From Chitinivibrionales bacterium (GTDB lineage: Bacteria > Fibrobacterota > Chitinivibrionia > Chitinivibrionales > JANQEN01): a stretch of DNA of 19,595 nt. Location: positions 1 to 19,595 of the forward strand of contig JAUVGS010000001.1 of assembly GCA_030593665.1 (NCBI GenBank), read 5' to 3'. The notes beneath the pieces were generated by a model. The model was not told the origin of the DNA, ran no database searches, and saw only the letters and a program-made list of their open reading frames with translations. This document shows, piece after piece, positions 14,748 through 19,595 of this stretch. Made by a program: the position numbers and the translations under genes. The first letter of the stretch is position 1, and the number at the start of each line of letters is the position of its first letter.

Positions 14748-16259
14748 TTACTCAATCAGCTTTAAAAACCTTGATGGCTTTAAGTTAATTCTTCTCCTAT
14801 TAATCACTTTCGTTTTTATTGAGAGCAAAAACAGAAACCTTTCGGCTCTGGTCACTCCTACATAAAAAAGTCGTTTCTCCTCATCAAAATCACACTGCGG
14901 AGCTGCTTTCTTTCGTGTAAAAAGTATCCGTTTTAACAGATCTGCCCATGACCGGATCTTCTGTGACCTTTTTAACGGATAATGCGGGAAAACACTCTCT
15001 TCCAAATCACAGAGGAATACTACAGGAAACTCAAGTCCTTTACTTCCATGGATGGTTATACATTTCGGCTTGGAACTTGTTGAAGGCAGGCGATTCTCAA
15101 TCTGACTCTGCACAAATTCCAGGCTTTCATTGAGCCCGAAAAGCAGTGCCATATCTGAAAAAGCAATACCTTCTTTTTCCTCAATACTTATACCGATATC
15201 AATGATCCATTGTACCAACTCAGTCGTGTTGGAAAAATATTTTTTTAAAGGTCTTGGAAATCTTTCCTTTCCGTCAGAACTAAATTTCCCTGAAACAAGT
15301 ACCTTTCGATACAGAACCGGCTTATCGTAAAAAATCCTGTTCGCAGCCTTTAATACTTCCGGTGTACTGCGATAATTTGTCTCCAGTTTGATAATATCCG
15401 CACCTGGGAAATGATCCCCGAAATGCATAATTGGACCAATGTCAGCCCCTCTGAATCCATAAATGGCCTGATCATCATCACCGACTACAAACAGCCTGTT
15501 TTCCGGGGAGAGAAAATGCTTCAACATAGTTACCTGTAAGGGATTGGTATCCTGAAACTCATCCACAAGGATAGAGTTAAATTTGTGAGTATAAAAAGAT
15601 GCGACATCGGGATATTCTGAAAATAACTGTAAAGTTCCCTGGATCATATCAGAGAATTCCCAGCAATTACGTTCTCGTTTACTTTCCGCAAGACGTTTGG
15701 CGAGTTTTGACAGAATATTCAGCGCCTCTTCGGAAAGATGATTATTTTTCTGAGGATGTACCACCTGTCTTGAGAGTAAATCATCCAGATCGGTAATAGT
15801 TACCTGCAACGCACGTCGCTGCTCAAACGTTGAAATTTGTGATAGTAATGTCAGGCGGTCACGAACGGATAATAACGCAGGTTTTTTTGAAAACCCAAGC
15901 CTTTTATAATTTGGCAGGCCGTCAATACTCTCTTTTAGTATGTGCAGGCCACATCCATGAAATGTGGTAATCATCGGCAATGGTTTATTCCTTGAAATTC
16001 CCGGGAGTGACATCAGCCGTTTCTGCATCTCTTCAGCAGCTTTGCGGGTAAATGTAAGTGCAAGGATACGGTCCTGGTCACAATGTGATACCGCACAATA
16101 AGCGACACGCCGTATCAGGACTGCAGTTTTTCCACATCCGGCACCAGCTAATATAAGGGTGTGGTTAGTAAAGGGATGAGTTACCGCTTCCTTTTGCCGG
16201 TCGTTTAATCCGTCAATAAGATTTTCTATTATTGATTGGCTGCCGGCAGAGGATTTCAT
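14748..16259 (-). CDS. Compact UvrD/Rep-type superfamily 1A DNA helicase lacking domain 2B
   Basis: A cytoplasmic ATP-dependent 3'-5' DNA helicase or translocase by family. The 503 residues carry the SF1A motifs in order: Walker A AGAGCGKT (38-45), motif Ia LALTFTRKAAEEM (66-78), Walker B DEFQD (233-237), motif III GDDDQAIYGFRGA (260-272), motif IV LETNYRS (292-298), motif V TIHGSKGLEF (402-411) and motif VI YVGVTRA (466-472). Motifs IV and V are only about 105 residues apart, against roughly 270 in UvrD, Rep and PcrA, so the 2B domain is essentially absent. The IPYxxxGG-type 2A/2B entry motif is also missing. The protein ends normally after motif VI without the long C-terminal tail. No Shine-Dalgarno site precedes the ATG. 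It is 35 bp after the secreted-protein gene, so the two may be cotranscribed. Confidence 0.9.
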   Translation of the reverse strand: MKSSAGSQSIIENLIDGLNDRQKEAVTHPFTNHTLILAGAGCGKTAVLIRRVAYCAVSHCDQDRILALTFTRKAAEEMQKRLMSLPGISRNKPLPMITTFHGCGLHILKESIDGLPNYKRLGFSKKPALLSVRDRLTLLSQISTFEQRRALQVTITDLDDLLSRQVVHPQKNNHLSEEALNILSKLAKRLAESKRERNCWEFSDMIQGTLQLFSEYPDVASFYTHKFNSILVDEFQDTNPLQVTMLKHFLSPENRLFVVGDDDQAIYGFRGADIGPIMHFGDHFPGADIIKLETNYRSTPEVLKAANRIFYDKPVLYRKVLVSGKFSSDGKERFPRPLKKYFSNTTELVQWIIDIGISIEEKEGIAFSDMALLFGLNESLEFVQSQIENRLPSTSSKPKCITIHGSKGLEFPVVFLCDLEESVFPHYPLKRSQKIRSWADLLKRILFTRKKAAPQCDFDEEKRLFYVGVTRAERFLFLLSIKTKVINRRRINLKPSRFLKLIE

Positions 16260-16294
16260 TGTTTATAAAATGATAATTTAAAAATGTTCTTTTC

Positions 16295-17965
16295 TTATTT
16301 ACTGACAACTTTTTCCCACTTTAAGAACTTCTCTGTTTTCTGTCCGGATTCAAAATCCAGTTCAATAAACGGACTTTTACGGGTTGCCACTATAATGTCT
16401 TTTCTTTTGGTGTACTGTTGTTTATTAAAAATAAAACGATTTACAAATAATCCATCACCTTTGAAGAGAAGGACCTCTGCAAACGAATCACAATCAACTC
16501 GTATTACGATATCACCCGATTCTTGTATCGTAATAATCCGTGCACAAACTACTTCAACACCGGGCGGGTAATTGAATGTCCTGATCATTCCTTTGGGGCC
16601 GCTGAGAGCGATAGAATAGGGGCAGCCAACGGTTGAAACATCAGCCAGGGAGTCTTTAATTGCTTTGATTCCTTCCGGTAAGGCACCCCGGCTTCTTGCG
16701 AGCTTTTTATTAACATCACGATATATTAATCGTGAAATACGGACAAGGTACTCATCCTTTGTCAGATGACGCGCCTGTGCAGTTATACGTTTTCCTTTAT
16801 CATTTATAACGGATACATTCGGAATCGTCTTGCCAATCGGAAGCTTTGTATTGCATGAAAGATTAACCGGCTTATAGGTGATGCTTTTTTCAACATCGAT
16901 AAGATGGGCGAGGTCAGGAGTTGTGGGCACCGGTCTATATGTATAATAACTTCGTTTCCAGACTTTTATATGCTTTTTCACATAATGAATAATGCCATAA
17001 TACATAGTGCCTCTTTTATCTACTGAGGGCTGAAAAACAAACTGCTCCACTTTTTTCACCGTATAATAGGTTTCTTCATCCTCACCTATGATTGCATCAC
17101 GATTTGTCTGTTTCAGGAGTCCATCGGCATACAGGATATTACCCGCAGCGTCACAGATAAAAAATGTCTGAGGATATTCTTTTTCAATGTTACCCACATT
17201 GGCCTGTACACCGGTATAATACCAGTTATTATCCCGCCTGAAAATCTGGACAGGATTAACCAACTGCTGATTTCGTTTTCCAGTTCCTTCACGAATCCCC
17301 GGAAAAAAAGAGTGATATTTCCCCTCACGCTCATTAATAAGTGGTGAGGAGAACGAATAAAACTTATCCAGCGACCACCACTTACCACCTTTTGTCAACG
17401 AGCTGTATCCAACCAGGCAGGGCATCGCAAAATAGAGGGCGGCCATATCGTCAGTGATCGTGTTATGAGCCAGATTAAATAAATGTCCATTCTCCAGTTC
17501 CGAATAATAATTATAATACTTCTCCTTAAGCGGCTTCACACGATTCTTATACAAGGTCTTCTCATAAATAGTCACCGGGAATTCATTTTTTTTCACTTTC
17601 CGGCAATACAGAATTGTTGAAGGGTCTAACGGAAATACCAGTTTCACTCTTCGGGGATCATCATGGGATAATCCTTTGTTTTTCTGAAAAACCGTGTGAG
17701 AATCAACTATCGCGCCTTTTTGATTATAGAGAAGATACCCATTCTCAGAATAAAAAAGTAATGCGTTGTCTTTCATCACCACCGGTCCGGATAACGTTTT
17801 TCTGATCCGGCCTGGTTCATGACAAACAAAGATGCTCTTTAACTTCGTATCGCCAATAAGAGGTATTCTAAATAATAAAGTATCGCATGCTCGTTGAGCG
17901 TATGCAGATGAGAGTATGGAAATGATAACAAGGCTTACTGTACCAAGTATTGCCTTCTTAAACAT
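16295..17965 (-). CDS. Secreted protein of unknown function, 556 aa
   Basis: I do not recognise this family. The start at ATG 17965 has GGAG 10 bases upstream and yields a clear Sec signal peptide: MFKK, a hydrophobic core at residues 5-19 and a likely cut after SSAYA (residue 23). A TTG start at 18007 would place 14 polar residues in front of it and is unlikely. The mature part, about 530 residues, has no membrane segment and no lipobox. It is rich in Tyr, Lys and short beta-strand-like stretches (NALLFYSENGYLLYN, GTMYYGIIHYVKKH), suggesting an all-beta, perhaps propeller-like fold. Nine or so cysteines are scattered without a heme CxxCH motif. It lies divergent from the HAMP protein across a structured intergenic region and upstream of the helicase. 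Function not inferred. Confidence 0.85.
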   Translation of the reverse strand: MFKKAILGTVSLVIISILSSAYAQRACDTLLFRIPLIGDTKLKSIFVCHEPGRIRKTLSGPVVMKDNALLFYSENGYLLYNQKGAIVDSHTVFQKNKGLSHDDPRRVKLVFPLDPSTILYCRKVKKNEFPVTIYEKTLYKNRVKPLKEKYYNYYSELENGHLFNLAHNTITDDMAALYFAMPCLVGYSSLTKGGKWWSLDKFYSFSSPLINEREGKYHSFFPGIREGTGKRNQQLVNPVQIFRRDNNWYYTGVQANVGNIEKEYPQTFFICDAAGNILYADGLLKQTNRDAIIGEDEETYYTVKKVEQFVFQPSVDKRGTMYYGIIHYVKKHIKVWKRSYYTYRPVPTTPDLAHLIDVEKSITYKPVNLSCNTKLPIGKTIPNVSVINDKGKRITAQARHLTKDEYLVRISRLIYRDVNKKLARSRGALPEGIKAIKDSLADVSTVGCPYSIALSGPKGMIRTFNYPPGVEVVCARIITIQESGDIVIRVDCDSFAEVLLFKGDGLFVNRFIFNKQQYTKRKDIIVATRKSPFIELDFESGQKTEKFLKWEKVVSK

Positions 17966-18026
17966 ACTACCGTATCTCCTCTTCCATTGCAGATCCAGTG
18001 ATTGCAATTACCTTCTATAATGTTAT

Positions 18027-18158
18027 TGAATGCACTTTAAAAAGTCTGCCTACCGTATTAAAAGTACGTTTCAGCGCAGTAGAGGTACAAAATTTGGTGC
18101 CTCTACTGCCATTTTAAATACCGTTTTCCCTTGTTGCAAAGTTTTTAGAGTGCACTCA
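18027..18158. repeat. Nested inverted repeats sharing one centre
   Basis: Outer arms: 18027-18049 and 18136-18158, 23 bases each. Read towards each other they match at 19 positions, with shared cores TTTTTA and GTGCA. Inner arms: 18076-18088 and 18097-18109, 13 bases with one G-T pair (GCAGTAGAGG against CCTCTACTGC is perfect) and an 8-base loop. Both pairs have the same centre, 18092.5. The 26-base stretches between inner and outer arms are not clearly complementary. A single strong hairpin plus two mirrored outer boxes could be a two-sided operator, a cruciform-prone site or a small MITE-like element. Confidence 0.75.
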
Positions 18159-18162
18159 TAAT
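18134..18162 (+). promoter_or_regulatory. Possible plus-strand promoter overlapping the outer repeat arm
   Basis: TTGCAA (18134-18139, four of six matches to the -35 consensus) and CATAAT (18157-18162, five of six to the -10) are separated by exactly 17 bases. The spacer contains the palindrome AGTGCACT, which belongs to the right outer arm of the inverted repeat. If real, it would read toward the HAMP membrane protein at 18383. Confidence 0.35.
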
Positions 18163-18180
18163 TGCATCTATATAAAGATA

Positions 18181-18215
18181 ATTTGCCCTTATCGCGGGGA
18201 GACAAATTTTTTTTT
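18181..18215 (+). terminator. Possible attenuator or short-transcript terminator
   Basis: On the plus strand ATTTG (18181-18185) pairs with CAAAT (18203-18207), with an inner CCC/GGG pairing and a 3-base bulge. A run of nine T (18207-18215) follows directly. There is no plus-strand gene upstream. Together with the possible promoter at 18134-18162 it could end a transcript of about 45 nt or attenuate the HAMP gene. The stem is weak and AT-rich. Confidence 0.3.
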
Positions 18216-18382
18216 CGGTGCTTTTTTTATATAAATCCCGATATTCCGATCATATCCCTTATTACTTACAATTCCAATTAAATATGTATTTACCGTATAT
18301 TTTCTTTTTCCTCGCCATTACGAAAACTATTTTTGATTATAAGAGAAAAGTATCCATTCACTAAACCGGTACAATAAAACTC

Positions 18383-19000
18383 ATGGAAAAAAAATTTGTC
18401 AGAAAGCCCGTTAAAAATTTCTTTATCAAGAAAGACCTTCAAATACGTCTCATTAAAAAAATTGTCCTGGCTGTATTAATTGCCACTGTCGTATGTGTGG
18501 CAATTCTCCTGCTTACCTTTCTTGTAAAGTATAAAAGTACTGTTTTCTATCGTGTTACATTTGATCTCGGCGCTCAAATCGGAAACAGGGAGAGTATTGT
18601 GGGTCTCATTTTTCCGAGTCTGCTGATTGCCAGTATCATCAACCTTTGCATTGGTATCTGTATCGGTTTATATGCGTCTCGAAAATATGCAGTCCCAATT
18701 TTCAAGCTCGAGCAGTGGGTCCATCTGTTGCGTGATGGTAAATTAACTGCTCAATTACGATTCAGGGAAAAAGAAGAGATGCGGGAATTGTGTAATAGCT
18801 GCAATCAGCTTTCAGAAGAATTGCAGATTCAATTTGAGCAGATCGAAACGGGTATTCAGGAACTGAAAAAAAATCCTTCAAATACACAACCACTGGATAA
18901 AATCCAGAATATGCTGAATAACATGGAGTTTAAATCCGAAGCTATTGAGGTGCATACCAGTTACCTGCATGCTGACCAGATTCCGAAGGAAGATAAATAA
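18383..19000 (+). CDS. Small inner-membrane protein with two TM helices and a HAMP domain
   Basis: A 205-residue membrane protein. A basic N-terminus (residues 1-26) precedes TM1 at about 27-49; a short extracytoplasmic loop (50-71) and TM2 at about 72-97 follow. Next comes a HAMP-like segment (about 98-146) with the conserved proline in AVPIFKLEQW and the DGKLTAQLRFREKEEM stretch before CNQLSEEL. The C-terminus (147-205) is a polar, probably coiled-coil tail. No kinase, methyl-accepting, GGDEF or other output domain is present, so it resembles the membrane half of a sensor or chemoreceptor. Such short HAMP proteins are known in several deeply branching Gram-negative groups, with unknown roles. 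No Shine-Dalgarno site is visible before the ATG, and no other start fits. It is the only plus-strand gene here. Confidence 0.85.
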   Translation: MEKKFVRKPVKNFFIKKDLQIRLIKKIVLAVLIATVVCVAILLLTFLVKYKSTVFYRVTFDLGAQIGNRESIVGLIFPSLLIASIINLCIGICIGLYASRKYAVPIFKLEQWVHLLRDGKLTAQLRFREKEEMRELCNSCNQLSEELQIQFEQIETGIQELKKNPSNTQPLDKIQNMLNNMEFKSEAIEVHTSYLHADQIPKEDK

Positions 19001-19046
19001 TTTCTTTTTGATTTCTCCTTATAGAGAGACGCCCACCCTATTTGGG

Positions 19047-19595
19047 TTAATTGATTAAACCTGCCACTTCATCCGCAATCGCGAGGCATGCAGTAAGGCC
19101 GGGGGATTCTATCCCGATAAGGTTTATTAATTCGGGAAGCCCCCTATCACTCTCTTCAGTTATGACAAAATCACGAAATGATTCTCCCTCTTTCTGTAAC
19201 TTCGACCGGATACCGGCCATGTCAGGCGCAAGGTCATCAAACTCAATAAAAGGGAGAAACCGGCGGGCACTTTGATAAAACTCTTCCTGGTGATCCGGAT
19301 TGACATCATAGTCAATGGAATCAACGTAAAAGGCATTGGGACCAAGCTTCAGGCTACCATTAAGATCCGCTATTTCATGGACACCAAGACTGATTGCTGT
19401 CGGAGCCGGATAGATAAGGTGGTTCAATTTCCCCTTATGTCTGTTTAAAACACTAAAATATTCTCCCTTGCAGGGATGGATACGATATCCTGCCGCATCA
19501 ATATCAATTCCCGCTGATTCGGCTATCGCATCAGATGAGAGCCCTGCTGCATTGATCAATATTTCTGACTGCAGATGCATCATCTCATTATCGGC
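19047..19595 (-). CDS. LhgO-type FAD-dependent oxidoreductase (C-terminal part, runs off window)
   Basis: The open frame continues past the window edge, leaving 182 C-terminal residues. They match the L-2-hydroxyglutarate oxidase group (LhgO/YgaF-like) of the DAO family: INAAGLSSDAIAESAG (end of the FAD-binding core), YRIHPCKGEYFSVLNR, LIYPAP with LGVHEIADLNG, KLGPNAFYVDS, the MAGIRSKLQKEGESFRDFVI block and the final NLIGIESPGLTACLAIADEV. That last segment is the C-terminal FAD-contacting motif. The known family reaction is FAD-dependent oxidation of L-2-hydroxyglutarate to 2-oxoglutarate at the membrane; related members may use other 2-hydroxy acids. It converges with the HAMP protein gene; the 46-bp gap has only a weak 4-bp hairpin. 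Confidence 0.88.
   Translation of the reverse strand, partial: ADNEMMHLQSEILINAAGLSSDAIAESAGIDIDAAGYRIHPCKGEYFSVLNRHKGKLNHLIYPAPTAISLGVHEIADLNGSLKLGPNAFYVDSIDYDVNPDHQEEFYQSARRFLPFIEFDDLAPDMAGIRSKLQKEGESFRDFVITEESDRGLPELINLIGIESPGLTACLAIADEVAGLIN

Larger units (their letters stand above)
18008..18382. other. Divergent intergenic region with concentric inverted repeats
   Basis: About 375 AT-rich bases separate the secreted protein (minus) from the HAMP protein (plus). No gene is seen. The region holds the 132-bp concentric inverted-repeat structure (18027-18158), a possible plus-strand promoter with a hairpin and T-run just after it (18134-18215), and two further T-rich runs near 18222-18228 and 18300-18310. 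A TATAAG-like -10 stands near 18338 before the HAMP gene, without a clear -35. Confidence 0.7.

Noticed and set aside
14748..16259. The helicase as a pseudogene or truncated copy
   Set aside because: The short length is due to a missing internal domain; all the motifs from Walker A to VI are intact in one frame, and the ends look normal.
18027..18158. Calling the inverted repeats a definite MITE
   Set aside because: I see no convincing target-site duplication and only one copy in this window, so a mobile origin cannot be asserted.
19020..19046. Bidirectional terminator between the HAMP gene and the oxidoreductase
   Set aside because: Only a 4-bp ACCC/GGGT stem without a proper T run; too weak to annotate.
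1..19595. CRISPR array, phage genes, IS elements or defence systems
   Set aside because: No regularly spaced repeats, transposase, integrase or defence-family motifs found; apart from 16.3-19.0 kb the content is housekeeping.

Overview
This window is a core-genome segment of an AT-rich bacterium. It carries the S10-spc ribosomal protein cluster, read on the minus strand, and everything upstream of it to about 18 kb also lies on the minus strand. Bacterial-type EF-Tu, ClpP and SecY, zinc-type S14 and Shine-Dalgarno sites such as AAGGAG and GAGGAG before most genes show that it is bacterial. The signal peptide on a secreted protein and a HAMP membrane protein fit a diderm, but this is weak evidence. 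I cannot place the phylum: EF-Tu and L2 look like those of Gram-negative-type lineages outside the Proteobacteria core (Planctomycetota, Omnitrophota, Desulfobacterota or Fibrobacterota are all possible).

Layout in direction of transcription (high to low coordinates). 19595-19047: C-terminal part of an LhgO-type FAD-dependent oxidoreductase. 18383-19000 (the only plus-strand gene): a small two-helix membrane protein with a HAMP domain and no output domain. 18027-18158: an unusual concentric inverted-repeat structure in the divergent intergenic region. 17965-16295: a secreted protein of unknown function. 16259-14748: a compact UvrD/Rep-type helicase lacking the 2B domain. 14537-11377: purM, cysS and clpP. 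11323-11296: a near-consensus promoter. 11258-10896: four tRNA genes, Thr(UGU)-Tyr(GUA)-Gly(UCC)-Thr(GGU). Then tuf, rpsJ, rplC, rplD, rplW, rplB, rpsS, rplV, rpsC, rplP, rpmC, rpsQ, rplN, rplX, rplE, rpsN, rpsH, rplF, rplR, rpsE, rpmD, rplO and the 5' end of secY, which runs off the window.

The tRNA-tuf-S10-spc block works as one translation unit: tRNAs, the factor that delivers them, 21 ribosomal proteins and the translocon subunit, apparently behind one strong promoter. The four tRNAs are in the same order, with the same anticodons, as in the E. coli thrU-tyrU-glyT-thrT-tufB operon. Here, however, tuf is followed by rpsJ rather than secE-nusG, and rpsL-rpsG-fusA do not precede it.

The points most worth a second look are: a tRNA-Thr in which the near-universal G19-C56 tertiary pair is replaced by A19-U56; non-ATG starts (six TTG, three GTG) in nine of 22 genes of the ribosomal cluster; the concentric inverted repeats at 18.0-18.2 kb; and the naturally 2B-less helicase. 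I see no CRISPR, phage, IS element or evident accessory defence system.
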